Shown in pieces: positions 53,995 to 61,435 of a stretch of 61,445 nucleotides of DNA. The position numbers were made by a program, and so were the translations under genes. The stretch comes from Paludibacteraceae bacterium. Its GTDB lineage: Bacteria > Bacteroidota > Bacteroidia > Bacteroidales > Paludibacteraceae. Below the pieces are notes generated by a model that saw nothing but the letters and a program-made list of their open reading frames with translations, was not told where the DNA came from and ran no database searches. Numbering within the stretch: the stretch's first letter is position 1; each line of letters begins with the position of its first letter. The stretch lies in the NCBI GenBank assembly GCA_017551025.1, contig JAFZNG010000029.1, positions 1 to 61,445 on the forward strand, in the 5' to 3' direction.

Positions 53995-54492
53995 ATGAAA
54001 TACTCTAAATTTTCTTTCGTTTTAATTGTGCTTTCTGCCTTGTCGTCATGCATTCAAATCACGAACGAAAACAAGGCTGTCAATGGTAGTAATTCCGAAG
54101 GTGGTAATACATATTCACAGGAGAGCTATGCCTATAAGAATAATGAATACTCGAGTTCGACAGTAGAGACTACATCCTCTCGTGAGAGTAATTCAGCCGC
54201 TCCTGCGTCTTTTTACATGACAGGAACTGCTGCGGGGGACCCTTGTTCTATACAATTTGATTTTAATACAGGTCGTGGGCAATATATCCAGCACCTTAAT
54301 AGTGGAAAAGAAACTAAACGTCAATTGCGTTTGAGTAGTTATGATGGCAGCAGACTCGTGTTGGATGCATATAATTCACGAGGAGAGCAAGTAAGCAGTT
54401 TTAAAGGAACTATGAGCAGTAATGGCAATAGATATTCCGGAAAGATAACCAATAATAAGGGAGGCTCTATCAACTTTGATGTGAGTCGATAA
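53995..54492 (+). CDS. Lipoprotein with C-terminal domain shared with the TIR-DUF805 protein
   Basis: 165 residues from ATG 53995 (MKYSKFSFVLIVLSALSSCI); lipobox LSSC. A Ser-rich linker (about 40-75) leads to a roughly 90-residue domain: FYMTGTAAGDPCSIQFDFNT, LRLSSYDGSRLVLDAY, YSGKITNNKGGSINFDVS. The same domain, with the pattern LxSYD-x-LxLxAY and YxGxxTNxxGGSIxFxxS, is the C-terminus of the 55,450 TIR protein. Predicted to be membrane-anchored in the cell envelope. Confidence 0.8.
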   Translation: MKYSKFSFVLIVLSALSSCIQITNENKAVNGSNSEGGNTYSQESYAYKNNEYSSSTVETTSSRESNSAAPASFYMTGTAAGDPCSIQFDFNTGRGQYIQHLNSGKETKRQLRLSSYDGSRLVLDAYNSRGEQVSSFKGTMSSNGNRYSGKITNNKGGSINFDVSR

Positions 54493-54555
54493 TTTTGCAA
54501 TGTTTTTAATCCATGAAATGTCCACATTAATTGATCACTTAATATCTATATACCT

Positions 54556-55407
54556 ATGAAAAAAATAGTACTCATTATTGCCGGTGTTGCAATGTCTTTG
54601 ATGATTTGTGCACAACCATCTGTGCAGTTTAAGAACGTTAAAAAATGTGCCTATTATATAGGAAAAGAAAAATATGAGGCCTATGGGGATGAGGGAAAAC
54701 TCTTGTATCCCTACCAAAAAAACGAAATCAATATCCATTGGCCGAAGAAAAAGGGCTTGTCCCCCACAACCGAGTTTGCTCTCAAGCGAGCAATCATAGA
54801 AACTATCTATAATTTAGGCGGATTGGATTATTCGATCGTGGAGGATACTGCGCTTATTATGAGCGGGAATGTATTTGACGTGCTGATCTCTGATTTCTTC
54901 GAAATCGAGGAAGATTGCGTACCGACCTCCTCGAAGCGTATTGCTAAAAAAGATGTAGAGACTTTCGGTGTAGAAGGTATTCTGGAATCACAAATCAAGT
55001 ATCAAAAACACGGAGTGCTCTCCCTGCAATATGATGCCTATTACATTGATCACGACCATATTAATCGAAATAGATGTGGCGCTATTAGTTTTGATGTGGA
55101 GCGGGGTGCTGCTCTTGAATTGGGTGATGTAATTCAAGTAGATTCGATCGACGAATTGATACAACTGGTCAACGAGGCCGTTTGGGCTTTTCAAAAAGAA
55201 AATGAGATAGAAGATTGGAATTCATATGTGGTTAGTTTGGAAGTGGAAGACATGTATGACTGGTATATAGTTGATGATACGTTGATGTTTGTTTTTCAAA
55301 AATATGATATAGCCCCCGGTGTATATGGCGTGGTAGAACTGGGTATTCCTGTTCGTGAACATAAATCTCTCTTCCGCCCAGACGCCCTTAAGTATTGGGG
55401 ATTATGA
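54556..55407 (+). CDS. Secreted DUF3298-like protein
   Basis: 283 residues with a signal peptide (MKKIVLIIAGVAMSLMICAQ). Residues about 130-265 match the DUF3298 (RsiV-like) fold: LSLQYDAYYIDHDHINRNRC, GAISFDVERGAALELGD and DDTLMFVFQKYDIAPGVYGV-VELGIPV. DUF3298 proteins are periplasmic; in RsiV the fold binds lysozyme. No sigma factor is adjacent here, so an anti-sigma role is not supported. It lies within the TIR cluster, 42 bp before the second TIR gene. Confidence 0.77.
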   Translation: MKKIVLIIAGVAMSLMICAQPSVQFKNVKKCAYYIGKEKYEAYGDEGKLLYPYQKNEINIHWPKKKGLSPTTEFALKRAIIETIYNLGGLDYSIVEDTALIMSGNVFDVLISDFFEIEEDCVPTSSKRIAKKDVETFGVEGILESQIKYQKHGVLSLQYDAYYIDHDHINRNRCGAISFDVERGAALELGDVIQVDSIDELIQLVNEAVWAFQKENEIEDWNSYVVSLEVEDMYDWYIVDDTLMFVFQKYDIAPGVYGVVELGIPVREHKSLFRPDALKYWGL

Positions 55408-55449
55408 TGGAATAATTAAGTCTCATATAGTCCGAATAAATAACATCGT

Positions 55450-56823
55450 ATGAATAGAATATTTATCTCTTATAAGCGCGCGGACAAAGATCTTGTCTTT
55501 CCGCTTAAGGACAAGATAGAAGCCGCTACCGGCGAACGGTGCTGGATCGACCTGGAGGGTATTGAGAGCGATGCTCAGTTTGTCAACATTATCATGCGGG
55601 CAATCGACCAGGCGGACTTGTTCCTCTTTATGTTCTCCCAAAATCACGCTCGGATCGAAAACTTCGAAACCGACTGGACTGTTCGTGAGATCAGTTATGC
55701 GCAGAAGAAGAAAAAACGCATCGTTATCGTCAATCTTGACCAGACGCCGATGAACGATTGGTTCGATTTTATGTTCGGCCTCAAGCAGCAGGTAGATGCT
55801 ACCTCTGAGCAGGCCGTAGAACGACTGACCCAGGACATCTGCCGCTGGCTTGATATCACTCCGCCCAAGCCAAAGCCCGAGAAAGAACCGGAGAAAATCA
55901 TAGAGAAAGTAGTGGAGCAGAAGGTAGTGTATGTTCCTGCAAACGATACCTACATGCCGCTTGGTGTGGCAGTCGTTCGCGGCCTGCGCAAATATAAAAC
56001 GTTCCGGGGACGCGCTACGCGTTCGGAGTTCTGGTGGTGGATACTGTTCCGCGAAGTAGTATTGCTGAATGTGATGGCGATCTTCCTGTGCTTCGGTCTT
56101 GGAACGTCGACATTCGATGATGTCTTCGGGTTGCTATGGATGCTTGTCTGGCTGCTACTACTACTGCCTACTGCTGCGGTATGGGTGCGCCGTTGCCACG
56201 ACCTGAATATGAGCGGCTGGTGGGCACTATGTCCGGTATATGACATAGTGCTTGCGCTCATGGATGGTCAGCGCGAGGCGAATACGTATGGCGAAGTGGA
56301 ACATGTCGATATACGAAACGAGAGTCCGCTATGGCAGAAAGCGCAGCGCTATTGGATTCCATTCGTGGTCGGTCTACTCAGCGTGCTTTGGCTGGTGCTG
56401 ATCATAGAGTATGGGACAAATGCAGAAGAAGTTGATGACGAGCAGACCGTAGAACAAGTGACGGATGATTCGCCCGCTGCAAACGTGCTGAACTATGATT
56501 TGTATCTCGAGGGAACGATGGTAGATCCGGCTGAATTGATCTATTCGGCATCCAAACGGGAAGGCAAATATTACGTAGATCGTAAAGGACGTCGCGTGAC
56601 GAGAGATGTGAGGCTATGGAGTTACGATGTACAAACGGGTGAACTCCTGTTGGAAGCATATGCGGATTCTGTCTATACCGGTCGATTTGTTGGAGAGTTG
56701 ACTATATCCGGCGACCATGCTATGTATACCGGTACGTTTACCAATACTTCCGGAGGTTCGATCCGTTTTAATCTAAGCGGTAGTGCTACTCAGGGAAATA
56801 ATTACGAAACCGAAGCGCTATAG
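55450..56823 (+). CDS. TIR - DUF805 - C-terminal domain membrane protein
   Basis: 457 residues. The TIR domain is about 1-135: IFISYKRADKDLVFPLKDKI, CWIDLEGIESDAQF, TDWTVREISYAQ with W76 and E80 in catalytic-site positions, and IVIVNLDQTPMND. A Pro/Glu-rich linker precedes a DUF805 domain (about 169-285; FRGRATRSEFWWWILF, RRCHDLNMSGWWALCPVYD) with several membrane helices. One more helix (about 327-345, WIPFVVGLLSVLWLVLIIEY) leads to a domain (about 365-450) shared with the 53,995 lipoprotein. The TIR half would be cytosolic and the shared domain probably on the far side of the membrane. Confidence 0.87.
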   Translation: MNRIFISYKRADKDLVFPLKDKIEAATGERCWIDLEGIESDAQFVNIIMRAIDQADLFLFMFSQNHARIENFETDWTVREISYAQKKKKRIVIVNLDQTPMNDWFDFMFGLKQQVDATSEQAVERLTQDICRWLDITPPKPKPEKEPEKIIEKVVEQKVVYVPANDTYMPLGVAVVRGLRKYKTFRGRATRSEFWWWILFREVVLLNVMAIFLCFGLGTSTFDDVFGLLWMLVWLLLLLPTAAVWVRRCHDLNMSGWWALCPVYDIVLALMDGQREANTYGEVEHVDIRNESPLWQKAQRYWIPFVVGLLSVLWLVLIIEYGTNAEEVDDEQTVEQVTDDSPAANVLNYDLYLEGTMVDPAELIYSASKREGKYYVDRKGRRVTRDVRLWSYDVQTGELLLEAYADSVYTGRFVGELTISGDHAMYTGTFTNTSGGSIRFNLSGSATQGNNYETEAL

Positions 56824-56870
56824 TACGCATGTCTCTTCGCTCATACATGTTGGTGAAAATTTTATATACC

Positions 56871-58028
56871 ATGAAACAACGATTTTTAACTCTTATCTTT
56901 CTTGCCTGCATGGCTGTCACCGGTACGGTGGCCAACGATGCCAGTTTCTGGGCTTCAGGCAACCAACTCGTGCCGCTGCGCGAGACCTCTATTCGTGTCA
57001 CTAAGGAAATTCTGTCGATCGATCTCCGTGACGACGGAATGGCATATGTAGATGTATATTATGAGTTTACTAATCCCGAATCGACCGCCAAGACCCTGCT
57101 TATGGGCTTTGAGGCCGATCCGCCTTATCCCGATGGCGGTCCTGACGGATGGTCGCTTACAAGCCATTCCGCCCATCCCTATATCGAGAACTTCACTGTC
57201 GAGATCAACGGTCAGCGTCAGACCTATCGCAATGCCATCAGCCATCCCGGTAAATTCCATCCGATGAAGGTGGAGGGAATGACTATCACGGATGGAGGAT
57301 TGGCTCCTATGGAGTATAACGAGGAAGGTGATTACTACACTACGGACGGACCGCAGGAGGCATTTGCCTTTGTCTATTACTTCAATGCTACCTTCCGCCC
57401 CGGCATTACCAAGGTGCATCATACCTATCGTTACAAGATGGGCTCGTCAGTCTATTCCTATTATTTCCTTGACTATAAGTTGACGCCTGCTACGCGTTGG
57501 GCAAATCATCAAATTGATGATTTTACGCTCATACTCAGTGCGAAGCAGACGGCGAAGCATTTCTATCTTAATCGTAATTGCGTGCCCGGTTTGAAACCTG
57601 TCGTGGCGAGCGGCAAGGCAAAGATGCGCAAAGCTCCCGAGCACTGGTCGTTTATGGACGAGCCGTATTGGGAGTTTTCGATCCGCAAGGGGGCGGTGAA
57701 ATTCCACGCCAAGAACTTCCGTCCGAAGAAAGAACTGTTTTTGCGCAGTGCCACGTTTTGTGACGGCGAACCGGTAGGCTATACTTACGACCGCGGTAGC
57801 ACATGGCCGCTCTGCTACCATGCCGAAGACATACCCGATCGTGCCCAAGCCATCCGTCTGATCCGCAACCTGCCGTATGCCAGTCGTGGACGCGTGTTCC
57901 GGGACAAGACGCTCCAGCGCTACTTCGAATCGCTCTGGTGGTATATGCCCAACCCCAATTATACGGACGACACCTCCGACTTCACCCCCGTAGATTGGAA
58001 CTATATCTATTTCAAATTCGACGAATAA
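56871..58028 (+). CDS. Secreted DUF4424-like protein with YARHG domain
   Basis: 385 residues from ATG 56871 (MKQRFLTLIFLACMAVTGTV, signal peptide). The large N-terminal part (about 20-290) has DUF4424-like features: KEILSIDLRDDGMAYVDVYY-EFTN, LLMGFEADPPY and HHTYRYKMGSSVYSYYFLDY. The C-terminal region (about 330-375) is a YARHG domain: IRLIRNLPYASRGRVFRDKT, LQRYFESLWWYMPNPNY. YARHG domains are extracellular and thought to bind cell-wall ligands. It is flanked by the TIR-DUF805 gene and a zinc-ribbon-DUF805 gene. Confidence 0.8.
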   Translation: MKQRFLTLIFLACMAVTGTVANDASFWASGNQLVPLRETSIRVTKEILSIDLRDDGMAYVDVYYEFTNPESTAKTLLMGFEADPPYPDGGPDGWSLTSHSAHPYIENFTVEINGQRQTYRNAISHPGKFHPMKVEGMTITDGGLAPMEYNEEGDYYTTDGPQEAFAFVYYFNATFRPGITKVHHTYRYKMGSSVYSYYFLDYKLTPATRWANHQIDDFTLILSAKQTAKHFYLNRNCVPGLKPVVASGKAKMRKAPEHWSFMDEPYWEFSIRKGAVKFHAKNFRPKKELFLRSATFCDGEPVGYTYDRGSTWPLCYHAEDIPDRAQAIRLIRNLPYASRGRVFRDKTLQRYFESLWWYMPNPNYTDDTSDFTPVDWNYIYFKFDE

Positions 58029-58042
58029 TAATTGATAAGCTT

Positions 58043-58489
58043 ATGTATTGTCCCAAATGTGGCAAAGTGATTGCCAATGACAGCGTGTACTGCGAGTACT
58101 GCGGAACGAAAGTCGACCAACCGGAAACATCTGCCCCTGCAGAGCGCCCTATGATGCCGTTCGGACAAGCTGTGAAGGTCTGTTTTCAGAAGTATGCTAC
58201 CTTCTCCGGTCGCGCTTCGCGTGCCGAGTACTGGTGGTTCTACCTGCTCTATTTTATTCTCTATATACTAGCCTTTGCAGTGGATTATGGACTTATCGGT
58301 ATGTATACCAGTGTGTTCACGCGTATTGTGGCGTTAGCATTTATGCTGCCGATGTTGGCTGCCGGTGTACGCCGTCTGCACGACACCAACCATAGCGGCT
58401 GGTGGATCCTCTGCCCGATATACAATATCGTGCTGCTGTGCTACGGTAGCGACCCTGGTGCAAATGATTACGGAACATTGGAGAATTAG
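58043..58489 (+). CDS. Zinc ribbon - DUF805 membrane protein
   Basis: 148 residues from ATG 58043, 14 bp after the previous stop. The zinc ribbon CPKCGKVIANDSVYCEYCG (3-21) nearly repeats that of the 53,133 gene. The DUF805 domain (about 38-140) has FSGRASRAEYWWFYLLYF and RRLHDTNHSGWWILCPIYN, the same motifs as the 55,450 protein. DUF805 proteins are inner-membrane proteins of unknown function. This is the last gene of the cluster; a terminator follows. Confidence 0.88.
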   Translation: MYCPKCGKVIANDSVYCEYCGTKVDQPETSAPAERPMMPFGQAVKVCFQKYATFSGRASRAEYWWFYLLYFILYILAFAVDYGLIGMYTSVFTRIVALAFMLPMLAAGVRRLHDTNHSGWWILCPIYNIVLLCYGSDPGANDYGTLEN

Positions 58490-58516
58490 CCCCAAAAACA
58501 TTCTCTCCTCTTCTTT

Positions 58517-58544
58517 ACGGCTCACTTCGGTGGGCCGTTTTTTT
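58517..58544 (+). terminator. Terminator after TIR cluster
   Basis: ACGGCTCAC-TTCG-GTGGGCCGT (58517-58538) followed by a T-run to 58544. An almost identical hairpin occurs at 59,645, so the two bracket DUF3791 operon 2. Confidence 0.92.
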
Positions 58545-58583
58545 GCCCATGACAATCCTTCTGCTCGAAAAATGCAAAGAATA

Positions 58584-58615
58584 TTTGCATATATCGCAAA
58601 AAAGTCGTACCTTTG
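58584..58615 (+). promoter_or_regulatory. Promoter of DUF3791 operon 2
   Basis: TTTG (58584-58587), 20 bp, TACCTTTG (58608-58615), preceded by G and followed by CAGCC. Confidence 0.87.
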
Positions 58616-58647
58616 CAGCCGAAAAGATTCAAAGATTTATAAGCAAC

Positions 58648-58869
58648 ATGGCAAAAACCATCATTGATAAGATTGAATACCTCGTGTTGTTGGTGGCAGA
58701 GTTCGCTCATTTGCATAAGATGTCTGAGGTGCAATCATACCGCTATCTTCAGCAGTATGGGGCGTTGGCTCTTTGCGAGAAACACTATAATATTATGCAC
58801 ACGCTCTCCGTAGAGGACAACTTGCATACCTTGCAAGAATACTGCAAGCGGAAAGGAGGTAATCTATGA
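58648..58869 (+). CDS. DUF3791 family protein (operon 2)
   Basis: 73 residues from ATG 58648 (MAKTIIDKIEYLVLLVAEFA); upstream in-frame codons overlap the promoter. DUF3791 features: SYRYLQQYGALALCEKHYNI and MHTLSVEDNLHTLQEYCKRK. Its stop overlaps the DUF3990 start as ATGA. First gene of a three-gene operon; probable antitoxin by position. Confidence 0.85.
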   Translation: MAKTIIDKIEYLVLLVAEFAHLHKMSEVQSYRYLQQYGALALCEKHYNIMHTLSVEDNLHTLQEYCKRKGGNL

Positions 58870-59336
58870 TTCTTTACCATGGTTCGACGGTAGATATTGA
58901 GCGTATCGACTTGGCAAAATCCAAACCCAATAAGGATTTTGGACGTGCATTCTATCTCTCTGCCGACTACGACCAAGCCTTAGAGATGGCGCAGTTCAAA
59001 GCTGAGTTCGCCGAATTACCTCCGGTTGTTAATGTATATCGCTTCGATGAAAAATTGCTGCAAGAGCTCAAGTACAAGCGCTTTGAGACATATTCGGAGG
59101 AATGGGCGCATTTTGTCTATAACCATCGTACCGACCCGCAAGGACGCACGCTGCACGACTACGATGTTGTGTTCGGACCGATTGCCAACGATACCATCGG
59201 CGCACAAATAACTCGTTTTAAGCAAGGTTACATATCGTTTGAGCAGTTCCTTCAACGCATTCAATATCCCAAAGGTATCACTTTCCAATATGCTTTTTGC
59301 ACGCAAAAGGCGATTGATAAACTGATGAAACAATGA
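58866..59336 (+). CDS. DUF3990 protein, ADP-ribosyltransferase-like toxin candidate
   Basis: 156 residues: MILYHGSTVDIERIDLAKSK, then DFGRAFYLSADYDQALEMAQ. The start LYHGST and the GRAFYLS strand resemble the first two conserved strands of ADP-ribosyltransferase folds (H-Y-E type), the fold I believe is assigned to this family. Further conserved: WAHFVYNHR and DYDVVFGPIANDTI. It overlaps both neighbours by ATGA (58866-58869 and 59333-59336), so three proteins are made in coupled fashion. A toxin role is inferred from family context, not shown. Confidence 0.83.
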   Translation: MILYHGSTVDIERIDLAKSKPNKDFGRAFYLSADYDQALEMAQFKAEFAELPPVVNVYRFDEKLLQELKYKRFETYSEEWAHFVYNHRTDPQGRTLHDYDVVFGPIANDTIGAQITRFKQGYISFEQFLQRIQYPKGITFQYAFCTQKAIDKLMKQ

Positions 59337-59551
59337 ACGTATCGCAAGCAGAATTTCAGAATATGAAAGAGGAGATAGTGAAAGACCTGATCTCTCGTCT
59401 CATGGAGGAACGCGGCTTAACGATGCAAGAAGCGTTCGACAGAGTGTATAATTCTCGTCTGTTTGAAAAACTCAACGACCCGAAAACAGGCTTGTATTTC
59501 CAGTCCTCCGGCTATGTGTATAGCTACCTCTTAGATGAAATTGATGCCTAA
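59333..59551 (+). CDS. Third gene of DUF3791 operon 2, small helical protein
   Basis: 72 residues: MNVSQAEFQNMKEEIVKDLI, SRLMEERGLTMQEAFDRVYN, and LYFQSSGYVYSYLLDEID. Homologue of the 48,553 gene. The conserved VYNS and LYxQSxxYxYxLL motifs and the fixed order mark it as part of the same module. Function unknown. Confidence 0.8.
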   Translation: MNVSQAEFQNMKEEIVKDLISRLMEERGLTMQEAFDRVYNSRLFEKLNDPKTGLYFQSSGYVYSYLLDEIDA

Positions 59552-59644
59552 TGCCCTATCAAAAAAATATAGTACTTTTGTACAGAAATGAATTTTAACA
59601 ACGGATAGTATACATATTCTCCGTAGCTAAAACTCTTCTCTTCT

Positions 59645-59672
59645 ACGGCTCACCTCGGTGGGCCGTTTTTTA
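59645..59672 (+). terminator. Terminator after DUF3791 operon 2
   Basis: ACGGCTCAC-CTCG-GTGGGCCGT (59645-59666), then TTTTT. One loop base differs from the hairpin at 58,517, and the preceding CTCTTCTCTTCT also resembles the sequence before that copy. Confidence 0.9.
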
Positions 59673-59710
59673 TGGGAATGCTTCTTTTTGCGCATTTTGT
59701 GGCAGATGGA

Positions 59711-59742
59711 TTTGCAGGGGTGAAAAAGAAGTAGTAATTTTG
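59711..59742 (+). promoter_or_regulatory. Promoter of the VapE-like operon
   Basis: TTTG (59711-59714), 20 bp, TAATTTTG (59735-59742), preceded by G and followed by CACCA. Between the previous terminator and this promoter nothing else is visible. Confidence 0.87.
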
Positions 59743-59760
59743 CACCACAATATTAAAACG

Positions 59761-59810
59761 CTGCCGGGCAGATGGATCCAATGACTGCCGCTGCAGCGGA
59801 CACCGGTGTC
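59761..59810. promoter_or_regulatory. Cluster of four palindromes in the VapE operon leader
   Basis: In 50 bp: CTGCCGGGCAG (59761-59771), TGGATCCA (59773-59780), CCGCTGCAGCGG (59788-59799) and GACACCGGTGTC (59799-59810), all perfect. They lie downstream of the promoter, within the presumed leader, so they could be repressor sites or RNA hairpins. Confidence 0.6.
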
Positions 59811-59844
59811 ATAATGTTGTAAACAAAAAAATAAAACATACATT

Positions 59845-60192
59845 ATGACAAAACCAAAAACAAGGCCTGCACGTCAGGCAGGTTGCGCAGAGAGGCGCAA
59901 CAAGTATCGTAGGCTCGCTATAGAGTACTACGCTAGGAATTCACAATCGGTAGTGGCTATCACGCGCCAGCATTGGCCGGATAGGGCATGTACATCGCAA
60001 CCCGAGTTGGCACGTCTGTTGACAGCCGAATTGGGCTGGGAGGTGAATTACCGTAGCCTATCCCGACAGTTGCGACGAGTACATCGTCTGAGTCACGTAG
60101 TTCGCGAACGTATCGACCAACTCATCTACGACTTGTCCTTGTACGAGCCGGATTTCACGTGGGACGATTTCTGTATCAACCAACTAAACTGA
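59845..60192 (+). CDS. Small basic protein upstream of VapE-like gene
   Basis: 115 residues: MTKPKTRPARQAGCAERRNK, then YRRLAIEYYARNSQSVVAIT and LTAELGWEVNYRSLSRQLRR. The N-terminal third is strongly basic and the rest helical. The region TSQPELARLLTAELGWEVNY-RSLSRQLRR could be a helix-turn-helix, so nucleic-acid binding is plausible. It precedes the VapE-like gene by 7 bp, an arrangement typical of Bacteroidales integrated elements. No named family recognised. Confidence 0.65.
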   Translation: MTKPKTRPARQAGCAERRNKYRRLAIEYYARNSQSVVAITRQHWPDRACTSQPELARLLTAELGWEVNYRSLSRQLRRVHRLSHVVRERIDQLIYDLSLYEPDFTWDDFCINQLN

Positions 60193-60199
60193 TGCAGCC

Positions 60200-61435
60200 A
60201 TGGATAAGAAGACGAGACAACAAGTAGTCTGTGACTACATCAGTGCCAACTATCTGGATTATGATCGTCTGCGCCATGACGTGATCTCGAACAAAGTGCA
60301 AATTATGGACGAAAGACGAACGGCTAATGGCGAACGTGCGATCTTCTGGCGCGACATCACCACTTCCGACATCAACGATATCGTGTGCGACTGTTCGATA
60401 GAGAGCGGACTGAACATCACCGCCAAAGAGGTACTGGCCATGCTGCAGTCCCATCGTCTGCCGGATGTGCACCCGCTACGCGAGTACGTCTATTCCTGCC
60501 GCGAATACACGCCGGATCAGGGAGACTGGATCGCTGATCTTGCCTCGCAAGTGACGGTAGAAGGAGGTGAACAGGAACAAACACTGTGGCGCAACTATTT
60601 CCACAAGTGGTTTGTGGCCATGGTGGCCTCGTGGTTGCGTGATGACGTTGTCAATCAGCAAGTGCTGGTACTTATCGGTCGCCAGGGTATCTTTAAGACT
60701 ACATGGCTCGAACACCTGTTACCTCCGGAACTACGTGCGTATGGTTGCAAGATGGCCAATAGTACGACGCTCAATAAGGACGAACGGCTACGTATCGCCG
60801 AGTACGGACTGATTGCCCTGGATGAGATTGACTCGATGGGTATTAAGGAACTCAACGTTATGAAATCGGTCATTACCGCAAGTGATGTCTCTGAGCGAGC
60901 TGCCTACGGTTACACCAAGGAACGCCGAATCCGTCTGGCCTCGTTCTGTGCCAGTGGTAACAAGCAGGAATTCCTGACCGACTTGACAGGCAACCGCAGA
61001 TGGCTGCCATTCCATGCCGAGAGGATCCAGAACCCGTTCTATACCTCGCTCCCGTACGAACGCCTGTACGCACAGGCGCTGTACGAAATCGAGAACGACT
61101 TCCAGTATTGGTTCGACCTGGACGACATTGATGCGCTTGAGGTGCACAACGATGACTTCCGTGCCCAGGAGAACGAGGAGCAGTTGCTCAGTATCTACTT
61201 CGACGTACCGGCTGAGGGACGCGGACAGTTTATGACGACCGCCGAGATCAGCGACAAACTCGTCACGCGTGGGTCTATCAAGAAGCCGATGCCAATCAAT
61301 CGTCTGGGAATGCTTCTCAAAAAGGCCGGTTATAAAGATGTGCGAAGAGGAGCACTGCGAGCACGTGGATGGCTTGTTTACGAGCGTACGCTCGAGGAAG
61401 TGGCTGCTAATCGGAATAGAAAGGACATAGACTAA
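60200..61435 (+). CDS. VapE-family NTPase (virulence-associated E-like)
   Basis: 411 residues. P-loop QVLVLIGRQGIFKTTWLEHL (about 150-169), Walker B with aspartate/glutamate YGLIALDEIDSMGIKELNVM, and an arginine-rich sensor region ASFCASGNKQEFLTDLTGNR-RW. The family is related to helicase-like NTPases encoded by phages, satellites and pathogenicity islands. The N-terminal region (about 1-110) lacks a visible primase domain. The C-terminal part (about 340-400; PMPINRLGMLLKKAGYKDVR) resembles the DUF3874-type tail found in Bacteroidales versions. It marks the start of a mobile element that continues past the window. Confidence 0.85.
   Translation: MDKKTRQQVVCDYISANYLDYDRLRHDVISNKVQIMDERRTANGERAIFWRDITTSDINDIVCDCSIESGLNITAKEVLAMLQSHRLPDVHPLREYVYSCREYTPDQGDWIADLASQVTVEGGEQEQTLWRNYFHKWFVAMVASWLRDDVVNQQVLVLIGRQGIFKTTWLEHLLPPELRAYGCKMANSTTLNKDERLRIAEYGLIALDEIDSMGIKELNVMKSVITASDVSERAAYGYTKERRIRLASFCASGNKQEFLTDLTGNRRWLPFHAERIQNPFYTSLPYERLYAQALYEIENDFQYWFDLDDIDALEVHNDDFRAQENEEQLLSIYFDVPAEGRGQFMTTAEISDKLVTRGSIKKPMPINRLGMLLKKAGYKDVRRGALRARGWLVYERTLEEVAANRNRKDID

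Noticed and set aside
53805-54492. The 62-residue lipoprotein as a frameshifted first part of the next gene
   Set aside because: The next gene has its own full signal sequence and lipobox; similarity is between the two N-termini, which indicates duplication rather than one split gene.
54556-55407. DUF3298 protein as an RsiV-type anti-sigma factor
   Set aside because: It has a cleavable signal peptide rather than a cytosolic anti-sigma domain, and no ECF sigma gene is adjacent.
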